DNA from: Zygnema cylindricum
Taxonomy: Eukaryota; Streptophyta; Zygnematophyceae; Zygnematales; Zygnemataceae
Length of the DNA: 64,000 nucleotides
Assembly (NCBI GenBank): GCA_037447655.1
Contig: JBBHKE010001016.1
Coordinates: 92,003-156,002 of the forward strand
Direction: 5' to 3'
Shown here one piece after another: positions 34,096 through 45,695 of this stretch (the first letter of the stretch is position 1; each line of letters starts with the position of its first letter). The translations under genes were made by a program, and so were the position numbers. A model generated the notes under the pieces. That model was given only the letters and a program-made list of their open reading frames with translations, was not told where the DNA came from and searched no databases.

Positions 34096-34848
34096 CACCG
34101 TGTATCGCTATTAGGGTTAATAATTTTTTCGCCACTTAAAACATCCTTTATCCGTACACACTTGTCCGATTTTCACACGGAGACCGGCAATCGGAAGTTG
34201 AGAATCTTGGCTTTCAATCGCAACCGTCAGATTTTCAATTGAAGCCGTCGGATCCATAATCCGACAGGCATGTACGGAGAAAAGATGTTTTAAGCGACAA
34301 AAAAAAGTATTAACACTACACCTTGAATCGCTATTAAGGTCAATGACTCTAATAGGGGTACCCCGTTTTTTTCAGCATATTCTCAAATAGAATTAATAAT
34401 TGTAAATGTTCCTAAACGTTATTTGAGGTACCACACTTACTATGATTAATAACTCTAATACAGTGCCCGTTTTAAATAGTGTGGTGTACGGTCTGACATA
34501 TCCGTACTATTTTGAAATTTTTAAAAGTAAAAAAGTACAGAAAAAAGATTTAAGCTGTCGCGCGCACACGTAAATGTGCTCTGGAAAAAACGATGAAATG
34601 AGTTCGACAATGAAATGGCGTACGATTTGAACAATTTTACATGCACATATTTTAGTGTGAAGATATTGTGCGCCGACAATTATTACAAAGCACTTTACAA
34701 ATTAGAGTTAATGATTAATTAGAATAAATATTTTTTTGGAAAAAAATGAAATTCCCAATTAGCGTAAATAACGCTAATTGTTTCATTCGCTATCTATTTC
34801 ATTACGCTAATAGTGATTCACGGTGTAATACTGTAGCGATACATGGTG
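34096..34848. mobile_element. TACACCG-family foldback MITE split by a second family member
   Basis: Left end CACCGTGTATCGCTATTAG (34096) with an ACTTAAAACATCC arm, matched by GGAGAAAAGATGTTTTAAG near 34277. The right terminus is interrupted at TAACACTA by another MITE (34319-34825) and resumes as GTAGCGATACATGGTG (to 34848). Confidence 0.7.
34319..34825. mobile_element. TACACCG-family MITE inserted into another MITE
   Basis: CACCTTGAATCGCTATTA (34319) and its inverse TAGTGATTCACGGTG (to 34825) are flanked by TA on both sides (34317-34318, 34826-34827). Its left 60 bp are nearly the inverse of the right end of 58092-58299. The interior contains TTTTAAATAGTGTGG, shared with 36668-37283. Confidence 0.7.
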
Positions 34849-35152
34849 TACCTCCGCCGGTACAAATAGGGAATTGCTAATCGCAGAGACGATATTTGCT
34901 GCGCGCAGATAGTTGTCAGAAATTGTACATTTGAAGTACAATTTGGTACAGGCTACGTACCTTTAATTTCAGATCTGACGGTCAATCCGTCGAACAACTT
35001 TGACTGGCGGAATATTGTACCGGCGGTTAAAAAAGTGTCGCGCTTGCAAACGTCGACCGTCATAAAAAAAATAAAATTTCACACGGCCGGCGCAGGTTTA
35101 CTGTAACCAAACTGCGGCAGCCACATATAAATAAAATGGCTGCGCGCAGGTA

Positions 35153-35691
35153 CACCGCGCATCGTTATTAGTGTCAAAGTTTAAATAGTGTGTAAGTAAA
35201 TATACCGTCATTGACGCTAATTAAGAATTTGAAAAAAAAAAAAAAAAAGGTTTATTCTAATTTCAGTGTTAACGCTAATTTGGAACAGCAAAAATGGAAA
35301 ATTTTCTGTACAATTATATACTTTATTATATGTATCCGTACAAAATATAAAAAATCGTATACCGTAGTGAAATTTAAATATCCGTACATGTCAGACTTAT
35401 TTACATGTCAGACAAATCCCGTTTTTTTAGCGCACGTTCCTATGCGAACGCGTCCGATTTAATTCATTTTTTGTAAAATTTTCACTTAAAAAGGTACATT
35501 TATGCACGGTCTGACATAGACCGTACACCACACTATTTACATATTAATGTACTTTCGTTCTGTACGCTAATTTGTACGGAACCTCAATTAACGTCAAGGA
35601 AAAATTAAAATCACGTACACTATTTTTGGAAAAAAATCAAAATTTTAAGAACCCAAATTAGTGACCTTGACACTAATAACGATGCGCGGTG
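35153..35691. mobile_element. TACACCG-family MITE in the left arm of FB2
   Basis: CACCGCGCATCGTTATTAGTG and its perfect inverse CACTAATAACGATGCGCGGTG end the element. TA flanks both sides (35151-35152, 35692-35693). Non-coding inside. Confidence 0.85.
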
Positions 35692-35853
35692 TAGTTTACT
35701 GCAAAAATGAAATCAACTCGCGAACCGTTACATTGAACTTGGACACATATTAAAGGACGACGTACAACATGTGTAAACTCGCACGAAACCATATAAACTT
35801 CGTACAAAATAAAAATGCGTACCCGACTACCTGCGTATAAATATCGATGAAAC

Positions 35854-36576
35854 CATAGTTGTTCACGGCGATTAGTGCGAACGTACCGTACGTGACGAAT
35901 TATACGTAACAAACGCATTGAACCTTTTGATCAAATCGCAAAAAATCGTTAATGAATTTCCTTCCGTACTGTTCCGTACATAAAAAAACAAAAAACTATT
36001 ACATATAACGCAGTTTGCAAGTTTTTCGCGTTAAATGAGCGGTAAGAAAATAAACTGTTTATATTTTTATCACAAAGAATTTTGGGAAAGGAATGACTTT
36101 ACCAAATGGTAGCCTTGTCGTCCACCTTAACTTATGCTACAGAGTGAACGCTCCCGGGTTCGAATCTTACCAAGATAAGTTTTTTAGCAATTTCGTCTCT
36201 GTTCCATGGCGTCTTCTTTCAAAAAAAATTGAAGAAGACGCCCGTACAAATTTCAAACTGAATGCGCGAAATTATTGTGACGTCCAACGTCTCTTTTCGA
36301 AAATGTCCGTACATTTTCGATTATATAACGTACAACGTCCGTGGTATTTCTGTTCAGTTCACTGAACAGAAAGTACCAATAAGCGCGACGCATATTTCCC
36401 GTTATATTTCGTACATATCCGTGAAAAAATGTACAGTTACAGTAATTAGTTTACAGATTTCCGTAAAATTTCAGTTTCAGTTTACAGTACACGTTTTTTT
36501 ACGATTTTTTCAAAAGTCACGAATTATACGTTTCAATCGCAAAAAAGGAAAAAATCGCGCGATTTGAACAACTATG
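35854..36576. mobile_element. Non-autonomous hAT element with exact target duplication
   Basis: The terminal repeat CATAGTTGTTCA / TGAACAACTATG is flanked by GATGAAAC at 35846-35853 and 36577-36584, a perfect 8-bp duplication as expected for hAT. The subterminal CGCGCGATTTGAAC resembles the ends of 27696-30780. No protein is encoded. A tRNA B-box-like GGGTTCGAATC is near 36152. Confidence 0.88.
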
Positions 36577-36667
36577 GATGAAACTAAAATGACACGTCGT
36601 CACGTCCACGGTGGACGTGACAACGAGTTGATTTCATTTTTGCGGCTAACGTGAAGTGATAAACTAC

Positions 36668-37283
36668 ACCGCGAATCGTAATTAGAGTAAATTACTCTAA
36701 TTCGGTCGCTCGAAATTTCGACTCTATGACATAAAATAGAGTAAATGATTCTAATTTTTTCATTATTCTAATTTAGGTAAGTTTAATTAGCGTAACAAAA
36801 TTGTAATATAGGTTCGTTTTAAATAGTGTGGAGTACGGACGACGTTCGACCGTGCAAAATTGTACTTTTTTAAGTAAAAAGGTACAAATAATGATTTAAT
36901 ACAATCGCGCTCGCACGTGAAATCGCACTAAACGAAAAATTAATCACATCGAAAAAAAAGCCGTTCCCATAACTCTCGTCCGTCGACAGCATCGTCGTCA
37001 GTGTGAACATCAGCTGACATTCAGCGCGACAAATAATACTAACGTCATAATGACGTCAAAACTATACGGAACTGACAGATTCTGTACATCTACGTAATTT
37101 AGTGTTCATAATTTCAGCGCGGATAATTATTGCCGACATAACCCAATATAGAGTACTTAAATAAATTAGAGTAAACTTCCTCTATGAAAAAGTTCTATAA
37201 CACAAATTAGAGTTCATTACTCTAATTTTTTTTTTGGATTTTTTAATCTAATTTTTTCATTACTCTAATTACGATTCGCAGTG
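36668..37283. mobile_element. TACACCG-family MITE in the right arm of FB2
   Basis: CACCGCGAATCGTAATTAGAG and CTCTAATTACGATTCGCAGTG are the inverted ends, with TA on both flanks. It sits at the mirror position of 35153-35691 in the other arm, but its interior is different. Confidence 0.8.
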
Positions 37284-37637
37284 TACAGTATCTGCGCGCA
37301 GCCATTTTATTTATATGCGACTGCAGCAGTTGGTTACAGTAAAACTGCGCCGGCCGTGTGATTTTTTTTTTTTTTTAGGACGGTTGACGTTTGCAGGCGC
37401 GACACTTTTTTAACCGCCGGTACAATAATCCGCTAGTCAAAGTTGTTCGACGGATTGACCGTCAGATCTGAAATTAAAGTTACGTATCCTGTACAAAATT
37501 GTACTTCAAATTTACAATTTCTGACAACTACCTGCGCGCAGCAAAAATCGTCTCTGCGATTAGCAATTCCCATACAAATATTATCTCTACCGCTGGTACA
37601 TATATTGCGTTCAGACTTTTGTCACTTTGCCTTCTAA

Positions 37638-38366
37638 GGGTGAAGTTCCATCAGACGTTTCTGTAATCGTACGGCCAACTCTACAGACCAGGTTGATTGA
37701 GTCGATGTTCCATCACGTAGAGTCTGTAAACCACGTGTTCTAAATTGACTGGCGCCACGCAAGCTAAGATCTGATATTGAATATCTCTCAGATTTTTAGC
37801 ACCGACAAACTTAATTTCAAATCTTCTCTTGCGTACCATGTACCTGCTCAATCATATGACCGAACTTTTATACTTTTTGCTGACGCTAGTTTGTACGCCA
37901 GCTCCATTTTTAGGGTTTCTGTTTTCGAACATAACGAAATTCCTTTGAGACAAATAGTGTGACGAACAAAAGTTACTAAAAATAGCGTGACAAAGGAGTG
38001 TTACAAAATTAAATTTTTATTTTCGGATATATTTTTGAAAGCGCGTGTCATGTGCAAATTTCGCCAATTTTCATTGGTTTTACATCATGACACGTAGCTT
38101 AATCGTCTAGCGTGTCACTGTTTTTTTTTATATGTATCTGCCAACCCACCTCCTCGAGGTGAGTTGACATTTACAGAGAAAAATGAAGCGAACGCCTCGC
38201 AGATGAACATCCGACGGTTAAATTACCTCCCATACCTTCGGAGAGTATTGGCAAGATTCTTTGCAATGTTGTTTTTCGTATAAAAAAAAGTAAGCGTTAC
38301 GGTTTGGTACGGATAGTCGCGGATTTGTGTAAATTACCAGACTTTTTGTCTGATGGAACGTCACCC
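37638..38366. mobile_element. Harbinger-like MITE H4
   Basis: GGGTGAAGTTCCATCAGAC / GTCTGATGGAACGTCACCC ends, flanked by TAA at 37635-37637 and 38367-38369. It is a different family from H1-H3, with a GTGAAGTTCCATC terminus. No protein seen. Confidence 0.85.
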
Positions 38367-38369
38367 TAA

Positions 38370-39360
38370 GATTATTTGAAGATTTTAAGTTTTTAAGCAT
38401 CAAATTTAACCTACGTGGTAATTAAAGAAAAATTAGTGTAAATGCGAAATTAAAATTAATAATTCTAATTTAGTGCAAAGTGACGTGGTGGATTTTGGTC
38501 CACTTCCTTAAATAATGTTTTTAACTCTATTTTGTGATTTTTGGCCAAAAAAAGCTGCGACGGAATTAGTTTTATCAACACTAATAACGATGTGCGGCGT
38601 AGTTTACCGACGCGACATAATGTAATGCACGGCAACCAGTGAACATATCCGTACAATTTACTGAAACAGTTAATGTAAGTCCGGCCTTAATAACAAAAAT
38701 CCCAAAAACCCTAATAATTACCGGGGACCATCATATTTTAGCGTAGAGTTGCCGGCGGGACCTTTTTAACTTTTAGCGGAACGAAGTTTCCCAGAAGGAC
38801 CGCTCAAATTTTAATATTCCCGACAAAATCTTCCATTGGAGATTTTTAGGGTTTTTTACGCCGAGGGTTGTGATTTTTGTATGCGCAGAAAGGACAAAAT
38901 GCGTACTTTTAAATTTGTACTTCAAATCCAGTTACAGGAGTGACTCCTGTAGCTCTGATTGGTGTGACTTCGAAAACTGTACGTATGTCTCGTCTTGGAC
39001 ACTTGCGCAGTTGGATTCCAGTAAAAAATTACTTCGAATTTGTCGCGACTCGTTTAGTCGCGGATATGTTACCGTAGATCATAAGTGTTACGGCAGAAAA
39101 GACAAAGCCTCTTCGGATACGCCGGCTTTTAATTCGGAGCCTCGTGTCACGAACTTTCCCTTTCCCAATCCGTACATTATCCAAAACATTCAGAAGAAAA
39201 ACTGTTACATACTTACATAAGGCTGTCATTGGTGCGACAAAACAACGAGTACGGCACACGTTGAATCCTATTGCCGAACGATGGACGGCTGCGATGCATC
39301 GTATGGACTCTACTGAGAAGGTACGTCTGACCGTACAAGCCATCTCGCCTCCCCAGGTTT
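38370..39360 (+). repeat. Dispersed repeat R1, copy 2, and a MITE half
   Basis: 38738-39350 is the direct repeat of 33276-33850. Before it, CACTAATAACGATGTGCGGCG (about 38579) is a single TACACCG-type end with no partner nearby. No gene is seen. Confidence 0.65.
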
Positions 39361-39399
39361 ACAAATGCTCGCATCGCATTTCACATTTTCAGAGCTTCC

Positions 39400-39685
39400 G
39401 CGCCACCGCTTCCCGCCCTCTCTCTCTCGCCTCCTCTTCCCTCCCTCGATTTCTCTCCCTTTACTTCCCTTTCTTTCTCATTCGCTCTCTCACTCTCCCT
39501 CCGTCTCTCCCTCCCTCGCTATCTCTCTCTATTATTTATCCTTCCCTCACTATCTCTCTCTCAGTTTCCCTTCCCTCGATTTCTCTCCCTTTATTTCCCG
39601 TTCTTTCTCCTTCGCTCTCTCACTCTCCCTCCGTCTCTCCCTCCCTCCCTCCCTCCCTCCCTCCCTCGCTATCTCTCCATTAAAT
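39400..39685. repeat. CT-rich microsatellite
   Basis: CTCCCT and CTCTCT runs include a pure (CCCT)n stretch near 39637-39668 and two diverged copies of a unit of about 130 bp (TCGATTTCTCTCCCTTTA at 39447 and 39577). 39690-40000 is A/G-rich with no gene seen. Confidence 0.95.
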
Positions 39686-40032
39686 TAAATATTTGGTACT
39701 AAAATGAGTACTAGAGATGGCCACGGAGGTTCCTTAGCGATAAGGTAAAAATGGGAGGAAGAGGGGAAAATGTAAAAATGAAAAAGAGAGAGGAGACAAA
39801 AGAAGCGGAGAGATAAGAAAAATATGTGAGGGTAGGGAGGGATAGAAGAGAGAGAAGGCGATGGTGTGGAAGATGCAAAGGAGGGTAATAAATAAAAAAG
39901 AATAAATGTGAGATAAAATGCCTAAAGTTAGGAAGACAGAAGGGGAAGATAGAGAGAAGCAGATAAAGGGGAAAAATGGGTGTTTGTTGTTTTTGACACT
40001 GTATAATTTTTCAGGTGAATTAACTTAATTTG

Positions 40033-40039
40033 ATGACCT

Positions 40040-40077
<38 letters not shown>

Positions 40078-43000
40078 ACCCTTCTGTCTCTCTCCCTACA
40101 TTTCTGTCTCTCTCACAGGTGGCCGTTCTCCCTCTCCCTCTCTCTCTTCGTTTTTTTCTATCTCTCTTCCTTTGCAAGTGGAGCTCCTCCAAAAGTTTAC
40201 GTCAAATCCTCGCAGGCTGGTGAGAGAAAAAGCACAATTTCCAGGAAGTTTCCCGGCTATATACTTCCATTCTCCTCCACCCACATTATTTTATTTGCGC
40301 TCCTTTTTTCACATTGACCAAATGGTGTTACTGAAATGGTAATTTTTCCGATTTGAGTGTATTTTTTTCTAACTATTTTTTTCTTCTTCCCAGAGGTTCT
40401 CCAAAGCGTGCAAATTTCTTTCAATGCAAGGGACCCAGATATTTTCTCTTCGTGGAAGAATACCAACCCTTGTGATAAGTGGCTTGGTCTAAAATGCGAC
40501 AAAGATGGGAACGTTATTTCTTTGTAAGTTGGAAAAAGCTCTCTTTTCCAAGTTTAATGTGGTTTTTTAAAGCCAGTTTACTTTCGTGGTACTAAACTAA
40601 TCCCAACCAATGTTGGTACAAGTTTCCCAAATTCGATGCATTCGCCTATTCGCGATTAACCATGCTTTATTTGTATTTCTTTAAACATTCGTCTATTGAT
40701 TTTTTGTTTTTTATATTTTAATTTGTTTTGTTATAACACTAATGGTGGTGTTTCGAGTAACGCAAACCATTTCCCTCCTACATATTTAGCCCCCATGTAG
40801 TTCTATTTACCATGCTTTGTATCAAAAGTGATTTTCATTAGCGATTTTTTTTAAGTTTTGTAGTCTTTAGTTTCCAGCATTTCCAATTTATGCTTGGTTC
40901 GGATGGGTTTCTTCTTTTTCCCGATATTTTTGTTTACAGAATCCTTACGACGACGGCGGTGAAATATGGAAACTTTTCTTTTAAGAAGACTATTGACGAA
41001 AATTTGTACTTGGCGAACTCTGATGGAACCTTCTTAGACGGAGTCATCACGCCAAAAATAACAAAACTAACTCATTTGAAGTATTTGTAAGTTCTTAACA
41101 CCTTTTTTTTTTTTTAGTATCGCACAGTTGTTGAGTGGCAACCATTTTTCTGCAACTTTTTTGTTTACTAGAAAATCATGGAAAGGTATTGCCTTAAGCT
41201 ATAACGCCATATCAAACTTGGTTTTTCATATTGCGAGATTGATTATTAATTTCTGTTTGTTTCTATGACTCAAAGGTTTAAATTTCTCGCTTTTTTTTAA
41301 TGTTCTCATTCTTTATTTATTGTTTTCCTCTTTTTCCATTTTCAGAATTATTGCAAATCTAGGAGTTAAAGGAAATATACCAAAAGAAATCGGAAAGTTA
41401 AAAAATCTGACTTTTCTGTAAGTTTTTTTCTGGCTTCTTTTTCATGTTCGATTGACTGTAAATGGAGATCCAAACTAAATTTCTAGAGTATGATGTCCTC
41501 TCCCTCTCTCTCTCTCTCCCTCTCCATCCCTCTCCCACTCTCACTTTCTTGGAAATGTCGGTCCGCAATTTTAACACCACAAATGTGACCGACTTCAATT
41601 TATGTTGTCCAGTCAACACCCAAATAGGGATTGTACGGAATAATACTACTGGATAACAAAATCAATCTTTTAAAATTGAGACAGAGAGATTGAGAAATAG
41701 TGAGATTGAGAGACTGAGTGACAGAGAGAGTGAGAGACTGAGGGATAGAGAGAGTGAGAGATTGAGGGATTGAGGGATAGAGAGAGTGAGAGATTGAGGG
41801 ATAGAGAGAGTGAGAGATTGAGGGATTGAGGGATAGAGAGAGTGAGAGATTGAGGGATTGAGGGATAGAGGGACTGAGTGATAGAGAGAGTGAGAGATTG
41901 AGGGATTGAGGGATAGAGTGAGAGATTGAGGGATTGAGGGATAGAGAGAGTGAGAGACTGAGGGATAGAGAGAGTGAGAGATTGAGGGATTGAGGGATAG
42001 AGTGAGAGTTTGAGGGATTGAGGGATAGAGAGAGTGAGAGACTGAGGGATATAGAGAGTGAGAGATTGAGGGATTGAGGGATAGAGAGAGTGAGAGACTG
42101 GGGGATAGAGAGATTGAGAGAGTGAGAGACTGAGAGATGGAAAAGAAAACCGAAAAATCTACATTTTGAAAAAATCCTTAAGTAACTTGACACAATAGTC
42201 CGGGTGGTGTACCAAATTCGAAGGATGTTTAACCCTTATTCAAGCAATTGTTCTACCCTAGTTTAAGTAGTAGATACACATATCTTTATGATCTGAATAA
42301 TTTTTGAATCGTTGAATTTTAATGGATTTGTCTTTTGAGGAAATGCTAATCCTCGACTGGTGATAGTACAACCATAATGGGGTTTTTCTCTTTATTGTAC
42401 TTCTGTAGGGATTTGCGCAACAACACACTTTTTGGACCCCTACCTTCCGGTCTTGGAGCTCTTTTAAAGTTGGAGTATTTGTAAGTTTAACAATTAAGTT
42501 TATAAACTACAAAAACATTAATAACTGTATACTATAAAATTATTTTTAACAACACGATGCCTTCTTTTAGCTATAGGCCTGGAAATGGGCACCAAATGTG
42601 AAAAGCATATTCGACCTTTTTCCAAACATATGTCGCATCTATAAATCTTAATCCGATTTAAATGTTTTTTTTTTTTTTTTAATTTTATAAAAAGGTTGTC
42701 TTACGCGTGGTCATGCGTTTTACTTCCATATTTTTTTCTTTTTGAAAACATTATACACTGGATGTTATCAAAAACAGACCAGATTAACGTTGTCTAAAAT
42801 TTTGTAGAGAGACAACCTATAAGACATTATTACTCCGATTTTTTGTAATTATGTTAAAAAAATATGGGAATTAATAAAATTTTGAATTAGATATCTATTC
42901 ACAATCCCCGGGTTTTGGAAAACCGTTACTTCTAGAGGAGAATAAATCAATAAAAAATACGCACACAAAAGGTAATATGAATTTTACTAAATATATGTTT

Positions 43001-45653
43001 ATTTATGTATATATATATATACATCCCGGGGATTTCTAATGTAAAACAAAAAAATTCAAAAATCTTATTTCAGATATATTGTTTGCTTACATCACGGATG
43101 TTGTTTCAAGGGATTTCCATACTTCCTATTCAAAAATATTTACCTTTTAACTTCATTTAAAAAATTACCTTGAATCGATAAATTCTTGACTCGGGAATAA
43201 CATTTTAATTTTGATCGTTTTTTTTTTTTTTTTAGGCACCTTGGACAAAATCAGAACTATGATTATCTTTTGAGTGAGAATTTGGCGTTGAATGGAAGCA
43301 TACCGGATGGGATTGGAAATTTAACTTCATTACAATATTTGTAAGTGGTTTACCTCTTCAAATATTTCAGGAATAAGAACATTTAACTGTTTTAGACAGT
43401 CTGGCTTATAGATACAGTCAACTTTCTTTACATGCATACTATGATGATGTCATTTATATATTAGCCTTCTAAAATATTTTTTTGGGATCCTATCATATTT
43501 TTCAAGAGTTTTATCGCCGTTCTCTACATCTAACCTTGAAGCTTTTTCATATTTTTATGTTTTTTTAGATATTACCATATATTTAAAGATTTTTCACTAC
43601 AATTTACCTTTCATGCATTTTCTTATTTCATGTTTTTTGGGATATTATCATACTATCTAAAAAACTGCAGCATACGAAGAGGAAATTTAAGTTCAAATAA
43701 TAGGGTATGATCCAATGTCAGCTATATGCCAGGAAAGGCCAAAACGAGGGAAAAAAATATATAAAACAAGGGAAAACTAAAGTTATCGACTCAAAATATA
43801 GCGTGTGGGGCTTAAAAGAAAAAAAAGATGTTAATTTAGTCGTGAAATGTAGTAGTAGAGTAGTTTCAATAGTAGTATCATTAAGCCATAAACTATTCTC
43901 CCTAAAGCTATACTATTATAATATTACGACATCCAATATTTGTTGCAATTTACTTTTTTGGAAACCATTGAAATTTTTTTGAATCTAAAAAATTTGATGG
44001 ACAACGTTAGAAAACGGAATTATTAAATTGATGACTTTTGGCCATCTATTCAATTCCACAATCTTCTACAAAAATCCACATTCAAAGATTTTCTTACAAA
44101 ATGTCCATTCTATGTCTAAATAAATGTATAATATGTATAATATGCATAAAATGTATAAGGTGTATAATATGTATAATATATATAATATGCATAATATGTA
44201 TAAGGTGTATAATATGAATAATATGTATATGTCTAAATGTATAGTTTGGAAATCTCTTGTTACAAAAGTAGAGTGTACATCTTGATGCCACAAAGAGAAA
44301 TTACTGTTGGACAAGGCCAACTTTCGGGATTCTTGCAATAAAATTGAGATAATCAATAGTTAATTCCTCCAATCCGCGTTTCCTTTTTTTTAATTACCAA
44401 ACTTATCCAATTTAACGAGTTTTATTATTCTGTCTTGTTTACCCCCTCGAAATGTCGCAGGGACTTGAGCATTTGTGACTTTAGTGGAAAGGTCCCAGCA
44501 AGCCTCAAAAAGCTAAAGAAATTAAGAATCTTGTAAGTTTATTTTTCTTAAAGCTAACTTTGAATTCTTTTTTTTTGTGTTTTTTTCCAAGTAAGTTGAT
44601 TTCATATAAACCTGAGTTCAAGACAGTTTGGCCGACCAATAATGCTAGAAGATTGTGATTGGCCAATAATGCTAGAAGATTGTGATTGGCCAATAATGCT
44701 AGAAGATTGTGATTGGCCAATAATGCTAGAAGATTGTGATTGGCCAATAATGCTAGAAGATTGTGATTGGCCAATAATGGTAGAAGATTGTGATTGGCCA
44801 ATAAAGCTAGAAGATTGTGATTGGCCAATAATGCTAGAATATTGTGATTGGCCAATAATGGTGAACAAAAAAAATAAAAAAATGAATTTAGAGTAGTGAG
44901 AGGATGGTTTTTTGCATCCTAAGATAAGAAGACAGGAAGGGCCGATGATCATAAAAGGACAGTACTGTACGGAAAGTGAGGGTACAAAAGAAAAAGAACG
45001 ACTACATAAAGAGAAACTACACCGTGTATCGCTATTAGTGTTACTGTTAAATAACATTAATACAACTAACATCAACACTAAAAACGAGACACGGTACGGT
45101 TGACACCTGGAATGTTATATGTTTCTGGACCAGAGTAGAGTAGTTGGTAAAAACTAAAAAAGAAACTAAGCGATAAGAAAACTGAAAAAACAGACTAAAT
45201 CTGAAACTGAAATCGAAACTAAAACTCAATCGTAGAAATATTTTAGTAACATCCCTAGCATTTGTGATTTTGATTGTCCAACAGAAATTTAAACCATAAC
45301 AGATTAGAAGGATTTCTGGACACATTTCTCGGAAGCTTCCCCGAAATTGTCCATTTGTGAGTATACACAAAATCGGATCCTTTTGTATTTCAAATGAAAT
45401 ATTGGTAAAAGAAAACATCGGTTTCTAGCATTGGGATTTCTAAAATGTCTTTCATATCGAAATTTCTTTTTCTTCATAATTGCATTGTTATCATGGAAAT
45501 TGTTTTCGTCGTTCTGATAGTATCCAAATAGATTCAAAAATAAACTGATTTTAATTTCATTCCTTTTATTTACTCTTTGTTTTTCTGTCTCCATCACTCT
45601 CTCACGCTCTCTCTCTCTCTCTCTCCCCCTCTCTCCCTCTCTCGCTCCTCTCA

Positions 45654-45695
<42 letters not shown>

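Larger units (their letters stand above)
34869..37571. mobile_element. Large foldback transposon FB2 carrying three nested elements
   Basis: Left arm from 34869 (GGGAATTGCTAATCGCAGAG) and right arm to 37571 (CTCTGCGATTAGCAATTCCC) are inverse for about 280 bp and related to FB1 (19051-20927). TACAAATA lies next to both ends (34861-34868 and 37573-37580), a probable 8-bp target duplication with one base of slack. Both arms continue inward past MITEs inserted at matching places: GTTTACTGCAAAAATGAAAT (35694) pairs with 36630-36666. Confidence 0.8.

Noticed and set aside
34867-37575. CRISPR-like or bacterial repeat array
   Set aside because: Repeats are inverted, of unequal length and TA- or 8-bp-flanked. 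They are transposon termini in a eukaryotic genome.
41600-42193. 197-codon minus-strand frame of Ser/Leu/Gln/Pro repeats
   Set aside because: It is the translation of a GAGAGATTGAGGGAT minisatellite in an intron of the plus-strand LRR gene; there is no splice or domain evidence.
44505-45078. Long repeat frames on both strands (LLALLANHN, IIGQSQSSS, MLEDCDWPI)
   Set aside because: The 27-bp minisatellite is a multiple of three, so all frames stay open by chance. Not a gene.
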